NCBI RefSeq assembly: GCF_022808595.1
Contig: NZ_JAKUCN010000003.1
Coordinates: 124,001 to 188,000 of the forward strand
Length of the DNA: 64,000 bases
Reading direction: 5' to 3'
From: Microvirga solisilvae
GTDB lineage: Bacteria > Pseudomonadota > Alphaproteobacteria > Rhizobiales > Beijerinckiaceae
Under the pieces are notes generated by a model, which was given only the letters and a program-made list of their open reading frames with translations, had not been told where the DNA came from and made no database searches. Shown piece after piece: positions 7,948 to 17,268 of the stretch. The translations under genes were made by a program, and so were the position numbers. How positions within the stretch are numbered: position 1 is the stretch's first letter; each line of letters starts with the position of its first letter.

Positions 7948-9906
7948 TCACGCCGCCTGCGTGCGCTTGTTCTGGCGGTTGGTGATCAGGTCGTCGACCA
8001 CAGTGGGATCGGCGAGCGTCGAGGTGTCGCCCAGAGAGCCGAACTCGTCCTCGGCAATCTTGCGCAGGATGCGGCGCATGATCTTGCCGGAGCGGGTCTT
8101 GGGCAGGCCCGGTGCGAATTGGATGAGATCCGGCGAGGCGATGGGGCCGATTTCCTTGCGAACCCAGGCCACCAGCTCCTTGCGAAGCTCTTCCGTCGGC
8201 TGCTCGCCCGCCATCAGGGTCACATAGGCGTAGATGCCCTGGCCTTTGATGTCGTGCGGATAACCGACGACGGCGGCCTCCGACACTTTCGGATGCGCCA
8301 CCAGCGCCGACTCGACTTCAGCCGTGCCCATGCGGTGGCCGGAGACGTTGATCACGTCGTCCACGCGGCCGGTGATCCAGTAATAGCCGTCCGCGTCGCG
8401 GCGGCAGCCGTCGCCGGTGAAATACTTGCCGGGATAGGTGGAGAAGTAGGTCTGAACGAAACGCTCGTGGTCGCCATAGACCGTGCGCATCTGGCCCGGC
8501 CAGGAATCGGCGATCACGAGATTGCCCTCGCAGGCGCCTTCCAGAACCTTGCCTTCCGCATCCACGATCTCAGGCTTCACGCCGAAGAAGGGACGCGTGG
8601 CTGAGCCGGGCTTGAGCTTGGTCGCGCCGGGCAGCGGCGTGATGAGGATGCCGCCGGTTTCCGTCTGCCACCAGGTATCGACGATGGGGCAGCGGCTGTC
8701 GCCGACCACGCGGTGATACCATTCCCAGGCTTCCGGATTGATCGGCTCACCCACGGAGCCGAGCAGGCGAAGCGACTTGCGCGAGGTCTTCTTCACCGGC
8801 TCTTCTCCCGCCTGCATGAGCGAGCGGATCGCGGTCGGTGCGGTGTAGAAGGTGTTCACACTGTGCTTGTCGATCACATCCCAGAAACGGGAGATCGACG
8901 GGTAGGTGGGCACGCCCTCGAACATGAGCGTCGTCGCGCCATTGCTGAGCGGTCCGTAGAGAATGTAGGAATGGCCCGTCACCCAGCCCACGTCGGCGGT
9001 GCACCAATAGATGTCGCCGTCGTGATAATCGAAGACGTATTCATGCGTCATCGCCGCATAGACGAGATAACCGCCGGTGGTGTGCAGCACGCCTTTCGGC
9101 GTTCCCGTCGAGCCGGAGGTGTAGAGAATGAACAGCGGATCCTCCGCATTCATCTCCTCATAGGGGCACTCGTCGGAGACCTGTGCTGCCGCTTCGTCGT
9201 AATACACGTCACGGCCCGGCACCATGTTCACCGCGCCGCCGGTGCGGCGCACGACAAGCACATGGTCCACCACGCCCGCGCCCACGCGCTCGATGGCGGC
9301 ATCGACATTGACCTTCAGCGGGACTTTACGTCCGCCGCGCAGGCCCTCGTCGGCGGTGATGATGAAGGCGGATTTGGCATCCTGAATGCGGCTTGCGAGC
9401 GAATCCGGAGAGAAGCCGCCGAACACCACGGAGTGGATCGCGCCGAGGCGCGCGCAGGCCAGCATCGCATAGGCCGCTTCCGGGATCATGGGCATGTAGA
9501 TCGTGACGCGGTCGCCCTTCGAGACGCCGCGATTGCGCATGATGTTGGCCATGCGGTTCGCCTGCGCGTAGAGCTCGCGATAGGTGATCTTCTTCGATTC
9601 CGACGGATCGTCACCTTCCCAGATGATGGCGACCTGGTCGCCGCGGGTGTGCAAATGCCGGTCGACGCAATTATAGGCGACGTTGGTGATGCCGTCCTCG
9701 AACCAGCGGATCGAGACGTCGCCAGGGCCGTAATTGGTGTTCTTGATCCGGGTCGGCGCCTTGAACCAATGGATGCGCTTGGCTTCCTCGGCCCAGAACG
9801 TCTCAGGGTCCTTCACCGAGGCCTCGTATTTCGCGCGATAGCCCGCATCGTCCAGATAGGCACGATGGGTCCATTCGGACGGCACGTCGTAGATCTTCTC
9901 TTCCAT
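7948..9906 (-). CDS. acs: Acetate-CoA ligase (acetyl-CoA synthetase)
   Basis: 652 residues, the normal length. It activates acetate with ATP and CoA through acetyl-adenylate. Visible motifs: ATP-binding [29 protein letters not shown], the acetate pocket region around [11 protein letters not shown], the hinge [19 protein letters not shown], and the C-terminal lysine motif RSGKIMRR whose lysine is acetylated in known Acs enzymes. Cytosolic. With isocitrate lyase at 49.9 kb and an ScfR-type regulator at 35.4 kb it fits growth on acetate or C2-yielding substrates. The gene stands alone and leftward. Confidence 0.97.
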   Translation of the reverse strand: MEEKIYDVPSEWTHRAYLDDAGYRAKYEASVKDPETFWAEEAKRIHWFKAPTRIKNTNYGPGDVSIRWFEDGITNVAYNCVDRHLHTRGDQVAIIWEGDDPSESKKITYRELYAQANRMANIMRNRGVSKGDRVTIYMPMIPEAAYAMLACARLGAIHSVVFGGFSPDSLASRIQDAKSAFIITADEGLRGGRKVPLKVNVDAAIERVGAGVVDHVLVVRRTGGAVNMVPGRDVYYDEAAAQVSDECPYEEMNAEDPLFILYTSGSTGTPKGVLHTTGGYLVYAAMTHEYVFDYHDGDIYWCTADVGWVTGHSYILYGPLSNGATTLMFEGVPTYPSISRFWDVIDKHSVNTFYTAPTAIRSLMQAGEEPVKKTSRKSLRLLGSVGEPINPEAWEWYHRVVGDSRCPIVDTWWQTETGGILITPLPGATKLKPGSATRPFFGVKPEIVDAEGKVLEGACEGNLVIADSWPGQMRTVYGDHERFVQTYFSTYPGKYFTGDGCRRDADGYYWITGRVDDVINVSGHRMGTAEVESALVAHPKVSEAAVVGYPHDIKGQGIYAYVTLMAGEQPTEELRKELVAWVRKEIGPIASPDLIQFAPGLPKTRSGKIMRRILRKIAEDEFGSLGDTSTLADPTVVDDLITNRQNKRTQAA

Positions 9907-10103
9907 GACGCTTCTCCCAGACAGGTTGTTATGGGGTAATTAGGTCTAGGTTTACGGAAAGAGAGAGGGGTCCCGCAAGCCGGGCGGGATCGGACTTTGG
10001 TCGTTCATACTTTTGGCGCTGGCTGCCGAATGCTCTGGACCGATAGAAACGAAACTTTATTGCGATGATACTCGCAATGCTTTCAGCACAGTTTGAGTGA
10101 AGC

Positions 10104-10577
10104 ATGGAACGGAGTGCCAAACCCGCCTTTTGCCTCAAGGCAGCTTCTCAAGAAGACTTCGACCGTCTCTTTCACCTGCGGATCGCCGCGATGCGCGACA
10201 GCCTGGAGCGGATCGGGCGCTTCGATGAGGGTCGAGCCTTCGAGCGGTTCAAGGCATCCTTTCAGCCGGAGCATACGCAGCTCATTCTGGTGGATGGCGC
10301 TCTTGCGGGCTGCGTTGCCATGAAGCCCGTCGAGACCGGCCTTCTGCTCGAGCATTTTTATCTCTATCCGGCATTTCAGAGCCGTGGATTAGGAGCCGCT
10401 GTGCTTGCCCGGCTCTTGGCCGAAGCTGATGCGGCCCATCAACCGGTGCGGCTCAGCGTTCTCCAGAAAAGCGATGCCGAACGCTTTTACAAACGCTTCG
10501 GTTTCATCGAGACGTCTCAGGATGAATGGGATGTGTATCTGGAACGCCCATTGCGCTCTCTTTGTGTCAAAACCTGA
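10104..10577 (+). CDS. GNAT-family N-acetyltransferase
   Basis: 157 residues. Core motifs are HFYLYPAFQSRGLGAAVLARL (acetyl-CoA loop SRGLGAA, about residues 94-100) and the late VLQKSDAERFYKRFGFIETSQDEWDVYL. The N-terminal part (ASQEDFDRLFHLRIAAMRDSLERIG) is typical of the ElaA/YjaB-like branch of small acetyltransferases. The substrate is unknown. The ATG at 10104 is divergent from acs with about 200 bases between. No operon partner follows; a long non-coding block begins right after its stop. Confidence 0.88.
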   Translation: MERSAKPAFCLKAASQEDFDRLFHLRIAAMRDSLERIGRFDEGRAFERFKASFQPEHTQLILVDGALAGCVAMKPVETGLLLEHFYLYPAFQSRGLGAAVLARLLAEADAAHQPVRLSVLQKSDAERFYKRFGFIETSQDEWDVYLERPLRSLCVKT

Positions 10578-10904
10578 ATTGTCAAAGAGCGGGCATGGGA
10601 GAGCGGCCTCGCGAGCTGTGTGCTCCGAGGGTATGGGGTGAGGGAGGCGCGAGAGGCCGTCCGGTTCGCTTGTGATTGTGAGAAGAACCTGACGGCCCCT
10701 CGCGCACGGTTCTTTTAGGCGGACACCGCGTCTTGCAACGATGGGCCTCCCGGCCCGGCTTGCGAGACCGACCCGGGACCGTTCCCGGCTCCATCGATCA
10801 CGACGCCTCGCGAGCGCGCCCCTCATCGAGCCAGGACATCCCCCATATAGCCCAGCTTAGGACCATTGTCAAGAACAAAAGCGGAACATCGCTCACAGGC
10901 TGTC
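10578..10904. other. Non-coding GC-rich stretch with several hairpins
   Basis: No believable gene in either strand; the open frames here are Arg/Pro-rich shadows. It holds GCGGCCTCGCG (about 10602) against GCGCGAGAGGCC (about 10649) as a long-range inverted repeat, a terminator-like stem AAGAACC...GGTTCTT followed by TTAGG (10682-10710), and short GC palindromes (GGGCC-TCC-CGGCCC near 10745; CCCGGGACCGTTCCCGG near 10771). It could contain a small RNA ending at the 10700 stem, or be worn repeat DNA. No known RNA family signature (SRP, RNase P, tmRNA) was found. Confidence 0.5.
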
Positions 10905-11352
10905 CTCCCGGACGAAGCGCAACGCAGATCCGGGATCGCAAGCCGGATAAGGCGCGTGTTCCCTCCCCCTTGCGGGGAGGGGCAGGGGTGGGGGTCGGAC
11001 GACCGGGTGAGCGATTGAACTAGCGGGGCTCTGACCACCTCTCCCCTGATCTCGGATGTTTCCGAGATCAGTTCCTGCATGCGCAAGTCGGGAACACCCG
11101 ACTTGCGGTGGGGAGAGGTCGAGCGCAGCGAGGGTGAGGGGGGTGAGACCTTTCCGGAAAGCGCTGTAACCCCTCACCCCGACCCTCTCCCTCAGGGAGA
11201 GGGAGCAGATGGTAGTGGCCTTCATGTTCACTGAAGTTCGCGTCGCACTTTGACTTTGCGACCCCCACCCCTACCCCTCCCCTCAAGGGGGAGGGAACAG
11301 GCGCCAATCTCGTCCGACGATCCCGGGTTCTGCTGCGCAGCCCCGGGATGAC
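10905..11352. repeat. Nested inverted-repeat block interrupting a family A palindrome
   Basis: Symmetric shells can be read inwards. Outer: left half of the family A palindrome (10905-10955) and right half (11319-11352). Next: 10958-10997 and 11259-11298 are near-perfect inverted copies (GTTCCCTCCCCC...GGGGGTCG / CGACCCCC...GGGGGAGGGAAC). Inside: CCACCTCTCCCC (about 11036) faces GGGGAGAGGT (about 11111), enclosing two perfect hairpins, GATCTCGGA-TGTT-TCCGAGATC (11050-11071) and GCAAGTCGGG-AACA-CCCGACTTGC (11082-11105). A further stem CCCTCTCCCT-CA-GGGAGAGGG lies near 11186. No coding capacity. Looks like successive insertion of palindromic elements into one another. Confidence 0.8.
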
Positions 11353-11360
11353 GCCATTCG

Positions 11361-11774
11361 TCAAACTCCGCCCATCTTGCAGATGATGGCCCATTCCTCG
11401 TCCGTCACCGGCTGCACCGAGAGGCGCGAGTTATTGACGAGGATCATCTTCTCGAGGCCGGGCTGCTTCTTGATCTCGTCGAGCGTCACCGGGCGCTTGA
11501 AGGGTTTGACGGCCTTCACGTCCACCATGCCGAATTTGCCGCTCTCGTCCGTGTGGTCGGGGTAGTATTCCTTGATCACTTCCACGATGCCGACGACGGC
11601 CTTGCCTTCGTTGGAATGATAGAAGAAGCCCTGTTCGCCCTTTTTCATCGCCATCAGGTTCTGCTTGGCAACGTGGTTGCGCACACCGTTCCAATGGGTT
11701 CCCTTTGCGCCTTGCGCAACCTGCTGGTCCCAGGACCACACGGAGGGTTCTGACTTGTAGAGCCACTTGGCCAT
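11361..11774 (-). CDS. EVE domain-containing protein
   Basis: 137 residues covering one complete EVE domain: WLYKSEPSVWSWDQ at the start, THWNGVRNHVAKQNL, KGEQGFFYHSNEGKAVVGIVEV, and LEKMILVNNSRLSVQPV near the end. EVE domains belong to the PUA-like fold and bind modified bases in DNA or RNA; the bacterial single-domain proteins (thymocyte nuclear protein 1-like) have no settled function. In many alphaproteobacteria it lies next to gpsA and tsaD as here, from memory. ATG at 11774. Expected to be cytoplasmic. Confidence 0.92.
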   Translation of the reverse strand: MAKWLYKSEPSVWSWDQQVAQGAKGTHWNGVRNHVAKQNLMAMKKGEQGFFYHSNEGKAVVGIVEVIKEYYPDHTDESGKFGMVDVKAVKPFKRPVTLDEIKKQPGLEKMILVNNSRLSVQPVTDEEWAIICKMGGV

Positions 11775-11797
11775 TCTTCGTTACTCTTTTGTTGGAC

Positions 11798-11840
11798 GCA
11801 AAATCTTCGAAAAACCGGCGACCACTTTTTCGGATTTTGC
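11798..11840. repeat. Palindromic intergenic repeat, family B
   Basis: GCAAAATC (11798-11805) and GATTTTGC (11833-11840) are perfect inverted ends around a centre reading TTCGAAAAACCGGCGACCACTTTTTCG, itself partly symmetric. This centre resembles the AAACCGG...CCACTTTT palindromes spread through rhizobial genomes. It fills the gap between the EVE gene start and the gpsA stop and may act as a transcript-end hairpin. Confidence 0.7.
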
Positions 11841-11841
11841 T

Positions 11842-12834
11842 TTAGTGCTCGGATTTGATGGGGCGATTCATCAGCGCATCGACCGCCTCGTCGACAGTCC
11901 ACGCACCGGAAAGGATCCGCTCGACGGCTTGTGCAATCGGCATGTCGACATGCTTGGCCTTTGCCAGAGCAACGAGAGCGCTTGCCGTCGTCGCACCTTC
12001 CACCAGCTTGCCGCCGGAGGCTGCCTGCACATTCGCCCCTTGGCCGAGATGCAGGCCGAAGGAGAAGTTGCGTGACTGCGCGGAGGAGCAGGTGAGCACC
12101 AGATCGCCGAGGCCGGAGAGACCCATCAGCGTCTGGGCCTCGCCGCCATAGGCGCGTGCGAAGCGCAAAAGCTCTGCGAAGCCGCGCGCAATGAGAGCGG
12201 CCTTCGCGCTTTCGCCGAGACCGCGTCCCACAACCGCGCCGCAGGCGATGGCGAGCACGTTCTTCGCGGCGCCGCCGATCTCGACGCCGCGTACATCGCT
12301 GCTGTGATAGACGCGCAAGGTCGGGCCGGACAAGGCGTTTGCGAGATCTTCGGCAAGATCGGTATCGCGGCAGGCGAGCGTCACGGCGGTGGGCAATCCA
12401 CGAACTACATCATGCGCGAAGCTCGGGCCTGACAACACGGCAACCTTTGCGCCAGGACGAACCTCCTGCACTACATCGCAGAGAAACGCGCCGGTCTCTC
12501 GCTCGATGCCTTTCGCGCAGAGCACGAGGGGCGTCTCATTCGGCAGAACGGCGGACAGGGCTCCCGCCATCTCGCGCGTCGTCTGTGCGGGCGTGACGAG
12601 CAGGACGGCGCAGCACGAGGCGAGATTGTTCAGGTCGGCGGTGGGCGCGATGCGGTCGAGCAGACGCGCGCCCGGCAGAAAGCGCTCATTGGTGCGGGTA
12701 GCGGCAAGTTCGTCCGCCTGCTCGGGCGAGCGCATCCAGAGGATCACGTCGTTGCCGGCGATGGCGGCGGCATTGGCAAGCGCCGTTCCCCAGGCGCCCG
12801 CTCCGACGATCCCGATCGGACCCGTTGCCGTCAT
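11842..12834 (-). CDS. gpsA: NAD(P)-dependent glycerol-3-phosphate dehydrogenase
   Basis: 330 residues from the ATG at 12834. Reduces dihydroxyacetone phosphate to sn-glycerol 3-phosphate for phospholipid synthesis. N-terminal Rossmann motif GAGAWGTALA (about residues 8-17), the substrate region LCAKGIERETG, the catalytic lysine segment IGGAAKNVLAIACG and the C-terminal TLMGLSGLGDLVLTC plus LVEGATTASALVALA all match the family. The start overlaps the tsaD stop by one base (TGATG), so the two are translationally coupled. A longer in-frame upstream extension is out-of-frame tsaD sequence and is rejected. Confidence 0.96.
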   Translation of the reverse strand: MTATGPIGIVGAGAWGTALANAAAIAGNDVILWMRSPEQADELAATRTNERFLPGARLLDRIAPTADLNNLASCCAVLLVTPAQTTREMAGALSAVLPNETPLVLCAKGIERETGAFLCDVVQEVRPGAKVAVLSGPSFAHDVVRGLPTAVTLACRDTDLAEDLANALSGPTLRVYHSSDVRGVEIGGAAKNVLAIACGAVVGRGLGESAKAALIARGFAELLRFARAYGGEAQTLMGLSGLGDLVLTCSSAQSRNFSFGLHLGQGANVQAASGGKLVEGATTASALVALAKAKHVDMPIAQAVERILSGAWTVDEAVDALMNRPIKSEH

Positions 12835-13889
12835 CAGGCCTTCACCCCAACCGCCTGACCGCTGGTATCGAGGGGCCAGCGGGCGCGGGCGGGCGCATTG
12901 ATGTCGTCGATGAGGCCGAGACGCAGGCGCTCGAGACCCGCCCAGGCGATCATGGCCGCGTTGTCTCCGCACAAGGCCAGGGGAGGGGCGACGAGCTTGA
13001 GGCCGGTTTCCACTGCAAGGCGCTGAAGCGCGAGGCGCATGGTCTGGTTCGCGGCGACGCCGCCCGCCACCACGAGGGCCTTGGGCGCGCCCGCGATCTC
13101 GCGGAACTGGCGTAAGCCCACGCGGGTGCGGTCTACCACCACGTCGACGATAGCGGCCTGGAAGCTCGCGCAGAGATCGGAGACATCGGTCTGCGTGAGC
13201 GGGGCGATCTTCTCCGCCTCGATCCGCACAGCGGTCTTGAGGCCGGAGAGCGAGAAATTGGGCTCAGGTCTACCCTGCATGGGGCGGGGCAGGGCGAAGC
13301 GCTCAGGGTTCCCCTTCGCGGCCTCGCGCTCCACGTGCGGCCCACCGGGATAGCCGAGGCCCAGCATCTTCGCGACCTTGTCGAAGGCTTCTCCGATGGC
13401 GTCGTCGATGGTGGTGCCGATGCGCACGTAATCGCCCACACCCTTTACCGCCACGAGCTGCGTATGGCCGCCGGAGGCCAGCAGCAGGAGATAGGGAAAG
13501 CCGATGCCGTCGGTCAGGCGCGCGGTGAGCGCATGGGCTTCGAGATGGTTCACGGCCATCAGGGGCTTGCGTGTGACGAGCGCCATGGCCTTCGCCGTGG
13601 TCAGGCCCACCAGCACGCCACCGATGAGGCCGGGGCCTGCGGCGACAGCGATGCCGTCGATGTCTTTTACGGTGCAATGGGCGTTCTTCAGGGCGCGGAC
13701 GATCAGGCGGTCGAGCACTTCCACATGGGCGCGGGCCGCGATCTCCGGCACCACGCCGCCATAGGCCGCGTGCTCGGCGATCTGGCTCAGCACCTCGCTG
13801 GAGAGGATCTCACCCTTGCCGTCGAAGCCGACGCCCACCACGGCGGCCGCGGTTTCGTCGCAGGTGGTTTCGATGCCGAGAATGCGCAT
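12834..13889 (-). CDS. tsaD: tRNA N6-adenosine threonylcarbamoyltransferase TsaD
   Basis: 351 residues. Transfers the threonylcarbamoyl group to A37 of tRNAs reading ANN codons, with TsaB and TsaE. Motifs: N-terminal [14 protein letters not shown], metal-binding HLEAH (about residues 111-115), [12 protein letters not shown], the [23 protein letters not shown] segment and [13 protein letters not shown]. Length is typical. Coupled to gpsA downstream, and divergent from hemC with about 215 bases between the two starts. A standard housekeeping arrangement in this order. Confidence 0.97.
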   Translation of the reverse strand: MRILGIETTCDETAAAVVGVGFDGKGEILSSEVLSQIAEHAAYGGVVPEIAARAHVEVLDRLIVRALKNAHCTVKDIDGIAVAAGPGLIGGVLVGLTTAKAMALVTRKPLMAVNHLEAHALTARLTDGIGFPYLLLLASGGHTQLVAVKGVGDYVRIGTTIDDAIGEAFDKVAKMLGLGYPGGPHVEREAAKGNPERFALPRPMQGRPEPNFSLSGLKTAVRIEAEKIAPLTQTDVSDLCASFQAAIVDVVVDRTRVGLRQFREIAGAPKALVVAGGVAANQTMRLALQRLAVETGLKLVAPPLALCGDNAAMIAWAGLERLRLGLIDDINAPARARWPLDTSGQAVGVKA

Positions 13890-13994
13890 GGTCTGGGGCT
13901 ACCGTCGCTACGTGATCTTTCGGGCTTTCGGCCCGGCTGTCCTCCCCCTATAGTCCGCCCCGCCGCACAAGATCAAACGCGGATGTTGTACAGA

Positions 13995-14037
13995 GCATTT
14001 TTCGGCGAAGTGGATCCGGTTCGCTGCTAAAAAATGC
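13995..14037. repeat. Palindromic repeat in the tsaD/hemC intergenic region
   Basis: Outer ends GCATTTTT (13995-14002) and AAAAATGC (14030-14037) with inner GCGAA/TTCGC arms around GTGGATCCGG. The AGCATTTTCGGCGAAGTGGA...CCGGTTCGC type is a familiar dispersed palindrome of Hyphomicrobiales intergenic DNA (recognised from memory). It sits 68 bases upstream of the hemC start, within the divergent promoter region. Confidence 0.65.
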
Positions 14038-14104
14038 GGCAAATTAAAGAAAAGGGATGATTCCACGTAAGTGGGAGCAGCTCTTACAGGAGTATCGAGC
14101 GGGA

Positions 14105-15031
14105 ATGGCCACTTCACCGACCCTGGTCATCGGCACGCGCGGCAGCCCCCTGGCGCTGGCGCAGGCTCATGAGACGCAAGACAGGCTGGTCGCGGCCCAT
14201 GGCTGGACCGTGGAGCATCTGCCCCTGTCGATCATCAAGACCACGGGCGACGCCATTCAGGACCGGCCCCTCTCCGAGGCCGGCGGCAAGGGGCTCTTCA
14301 CCAAGGAGCTCGACATCGCGCTGCTGGAGGGCTCCATCGATCTTGCCGTCCATTCCGCCAAGGACCTGCCGACCACTCTGCCGGAAGGCATCGTGATCGC
14401 GGGCTTCCTGCCGCGCGAGGATGTGCGCGACGCCTTCATCAGCCATCGCTACAAAAGCCTTGCCGATCTGCCGCAAGGCGCGGTCGTGGGCTCCGCGTCG
14501 CTGCGCCGTCAGGCTCAGATCAAGCGCCTGCGTCCTGACCTCAAGGTCACGCTGCTGCGCGGCAACGTCCAGACGCGCCTTGCGAAGCTCGAACGCGGCG
14601 AGGTGGATGCGACGCTGCTCGCCATGGCAGGGCTGCGCCGTCTCGGTCTCACCGATCATGTCACCACTACGCTCGACACGGATGATTTTCTCCCCGCCGT
14701 GGGGCAGGGCGCCATCGCCATCGCCATCCGCGCGGAGGACGAGCGCGTGCGTGATGCCTTGCGGCCGATTCTCGATGCCCAGACCGGCCACGCGCTTGCG
14801 GCTGAGCGCGCCTTCCTCACCATTCTCGACGGCTCCTGCCGCACGCCGATTGCGGGCCATGCGCGCATGGTGGGCGATGAGCTGGAAATCCGCGGCCTCG
14901 TGCTGCGCCCCGACGGATCGGAATGTCTTGAAGCCGTCCGGCGCGGCTCGCCGGATGATGCGGTGGCGCTCGGACGCGAAGCGGGCACCGAGCTTCGTAC
15001 CCGCATGCCGGCCGGTTTTCTCGAGGTCTGA
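14105..15031 (+). CDS. hemC: Porphobilinogen deaminase (hydroxymethylbilane synthase)
   Basis: 308 residues from the ATG at 14105. Polymerises four porphobilinogen molecules into hydroxymethylbilane for heme, and in some relatives bacteriochlorophyll and cobalamin. Motifs: IGTRGSPLALAQA near the start, KTTGDAIQDRPLSEAGGKGLFTKELD split over the active site, AVHSAKDLPT, GSASLRRQAQI, and the cofactor cysteine in LDGSCRTPIAGHA. An in-frame ATG at 14057 would add 16 residues not expected in the family. The stop overlaps the hemD start by one base. Confidence 0.96.
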   Translation: MATSPTLVIGTRGSPLALAQAHETQDRLVAAHGWTVEHLPLSIIKTTGDAIQDRPLSEAGGKGLFTKELDIALLEGSIDLAVHSAKDLPTTLPEGIVIAGFLPREDVRDAFISHRYKSLADLPQGAVVGSASLRRQAQIKRLRPDLKVTLLRGNVQTRLAKLERGEVDATLLAMAGLRRLGLTDHVTTTLDTDDFLPAVGQGAIAIAIRAEDERVRDALRPILDAQTGHALAAERAFLTILDGSCRTPIAGHARMVGDELEIRGLVLRPDGSECLEAVRRGSPDDAVALGREAGTELRTRMPAGFLEV

Positions 15032-15720
15032 TGCGGGTCCTCGTCACACGCGCGAGAGAGGATGCCGAGCGCACGGCGAGGAAGCTCGCGGCGCTCGGGC
15101 ACGAGCCTTTGATCGCGCCCGTTCTCGAGATCGTGCCGACCAGCGATCCGGTGCCTGATGATTTTTATGATGCCGTCATCGTCACCAGCGCCCATGCGGT
15201 GAAAGCTCTGGCCACGCATGTCGAGAAGAGCATTCCCGTCTTCGCCGTGGGCGATCGCACGGCGGATTCGGTGCGTGCGGCAGGGTTCCTATCCGTCACG
15301 GCGGCGGAAGGCGATGCCGTTTCCTTGTCGGCGCTGATTCGAAAACGCCTCAGGCCGCCCTGCACCCTGCTCCATGTCACCGGGCGTCATCACAAGGAGG
15401 AACCTGCCGCTTCGCTGAGCGCGGAAGGCTTCGACATGGTGACCTGGGAAGTCTACGAGGCCAGAGCCACGGAGAGCCTGCCCGAGGTGGCCGTGGAGGC
15501 CCTCCGCACTGGCCAAATCGGGGCTGCGCTCCATTATTCTCGAAGGAGCGCGGAGCTCTTCGTCCGGCTGGCAGGCCATCATGCGGCGATCCTCGCGTTC
15601 CCGCATCTGTGCCTGTCGGCGGATGTGGCGGCTCCTCTTGCTGCCATGGGTGCTCCCATCCGCGCAGCCGACCAGCCGAGCGAGGATGCGCTGCTCAGGA
15701 TGCTGTCAGGCCTTTCGTGA
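15031..15720 (+). CDS. hemD: Uroporphyrinogen-III synthase
   Basis: 229 residues. Closes hydroxymethylbilane with inversion of ring D. HemD sequences are poorly conserved, but the N-terminal MRVLVTRAREDAERTARKLAALGHEPLIAPVLEI, the central FAVGDRTADSVRAAGF and HVTGRHHKE, and the C-terminal HYSRRSAELFVRLA and CLSADVAAPLAAMG follow the family. Position immediately after hemC with a TGATG overlap is strong support. Followed by a 180-base gap and the mitofilin-like gene. Confidence 0.93.
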   Translation: MRVLVTRAREDAERTARKLAALGHEPLIAPVLEIVPTSDPVPDDFYDAVIVTSAHAVKALATHVEKSIPVFAVGDRTADSVRAAGFLSVTAAEGDAVSLSALIRKRLRPPCTLLHVTGRHHKEEPAASLSAEGFDMVTWEVYEARATESLPEVAVEALRTGQIGAALHYSRRSAELFVRLAGHHAAILAFPHLCLSADVAAPLAAMGAPIRAADQPSEDALLRMLSGLS

Positions 15721-15903
15721 CTTCGTCATCGCTTCGTTTACGATGTCGATTTAGGGATCTTTGCTTAAGAAGAAGGATCATGATCCGATGCATATCCCTC
15801 TTTTCACGGCCTGCCTCGCCAAGGGAACCGAAACGCTGCGCTCAAGCTTGCCTCATTTGCATTCCAATCTGACCATTCACGATTGCCCCATCACGAGTGA
15901 CCT

Positions 15904-17253
15904 GTGACTGATTCATCCAATCCCAAAGCTCCCAACAATTCTCGCAAGAAGAACTCCCGCGAGCCGGCCACCATCGATCTGAAGGCGACCGTGATCGACG
16001 AGGGAGCCCAGCAGGACAAAGCCTGGGACGACGTGAAGCCTGAGGAAACCATCGTTCCCGAGGCGGAGAATCGCGTGGATGAAACGATCGGTGCATCAGA
16101 AGCGACGCCCGGTCCGGAGGTGAATGCCGAAACCGTCGAATCGAGCGCCGCCGCCGATGAGCTGCCGCCGCAGGACGACGAGCCACGTTTCACGCCGCCT
16201 TCGGCTTCCGAGCGTCGCACATCGCCGGTTGCTCTTGCAGGCGCCGGCCTTCTCGGTGGCCTGGTCGGCGCCGGTCTCGTCTATGCCCTGCAGCTCTCGC
16301 AGGAGACGCCGTCCGTCCAGAACGATCCACGCGTCGCCCAGCTGGAGCAGCGGGTGAATGCGCTGGGCCAGTCGAGGCCCCAGGCTCCAGACCTGTCCTC
16401 CATCGAGGGGCGCTTGCGAGCGCTCGAATCCGCGCGTGGCCCGCTCGATCAGCGGCTGCAGGAGATTCAGAATACGGCAAACGGCGCCGCCTCGCGCGCC
16501 GAGGAGGCGTTGAACCGTCCTTTGCCTCAGCCGCAGGCTCCGCAGAACGAGGCGGCGCTTGGCGATCTTTCGAATCGTCTCTCCGCTCTTGAGAACGAGG
16601 TGCGAACGAACGCGCAGAATGCTGCCAGCGCCGCGAACGTAGTGCAGGGGCTCGACCGCCGGATCGGCGAGCAGGATCAACGCCTCGCATCCCTGTCTCA
16701 ACAGGTGACACAGAATACGAAGAACGCAGAAACAGCAGGCCAGACCGGCACCCGCGTCGTGCTCACCGAGCGCTTGAACGATGCGCTGCGCAGCGGTGCG
16801 CCTTATGCGGATGTGCTGAAGGCTCTGCGGAAGAATGGAGCCGAGCCTGAGCGGCTCAAAGCCCTGGAGCCCTTCGCTGAGAAGGGCGCGCCCACCGCGT
16901 CCGCCATGCTGGCGAGCTTCGAGCCTCTCGAAGCGCAGATCCTGCGGGATCAGCGCACGGCCTCGGGGGAATGGTCGGACCGGATGCTGCGCATGCTCGA
17001 CAAGGTGGTGACCGTGCGGCCCGTGAACGAACCGGGGGATACGGGCGTTCCCGCAACACTGGGGCGGATCCGTCAGGCGCTGTCCTGGGGCGACATGGGG
17101 GCCGTGGCCGCCGCTTGGTCCTCCTTGCCCGAGCCGGCGCAGCAGATCTCGGAGGCTTGGGGCCGTCAGGCTGTGGCGCTGGCAGGCGCACATCAGGCGT
17201 CCCAGGTGCTTGCCAATGATGCTCTCTCCGCCCTCAACCGTTCGACGCAATAA
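15904..17253 (+). CDS. Mitofilin-like (COG4223) inner-membrane protein
   Basis: 449 residues, GTG start at 15904. The N-terminal ~100 residues are acidic, Pro/Glu-rich and probably disordered. One transmembrane segment follows (VALAGAGLLGGLVGAGLVYAL, about 104-124). A long Gln/Ala-rich coiled coil (about 140-280, with repeats such as LEQRVNALGQ and LSNRLSALENEV) leads to a C-terminal helical domain. This layout matches the bacterial proteins related to mitochondrial Mic60/mitofilin, found between hemD and hemY in alphaproteobacteria and implicated in intracytoplasmic membrane shape. The exact function here is unknown. Probably cotranscribed with hemY 15 bases downstream. Confidence 0.85.
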   Translation: MTDSSNPKAPNNSRKKNSREPATIDLKATVIDEGAQQDKAWDDVKPEETIVPEAENRVDETIGASEATPGPEVNAETVESSAAADELPPQDDEPRFTPPSASERRTSPVALAGAGLLGGLVGAGLVYALQLSQETPSVQNDPRVAQLEQRVNALGQSRPQAPDLSSIEGRLRALESARGPLDQRLQEIQNTANGAASRAEEALNRPLPQPQAPQNEAALGDLSNRLSALENEVRTNAQNAASAANVVQGLDRRIGEQDQRLASLSQQVTQNTKNAETAGQTGTRVVLTERLNDALRSGAPYADVLKALRKNGAEPERLKALEPFAEKGAPTASAMLASFEPLEAQILRDQRTASGEWSDRMLRMLDKVVTVRPVNEPGDTGVPATLGRIRQALSWGDMGAVAAAWSSLPEPAQQISEAWGRQAVALAGAHQASQVLANDALSALNRSTQ

Positions 17254-17268
17254 AAGGAAAAGCCCAGA

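Noticed and set aside
10582-10826. Arg/Pro-rich frames in the non-coding block after the GNAT gene
   Set aside because: No start context, no family, located in repeat-like GC-rich DNA.
10905-11352. CRISPR array in the repeat-rich gap
   Set aside because: The repeats are inverted and nested, not direct and regularly spaced; no cas genes nearby.
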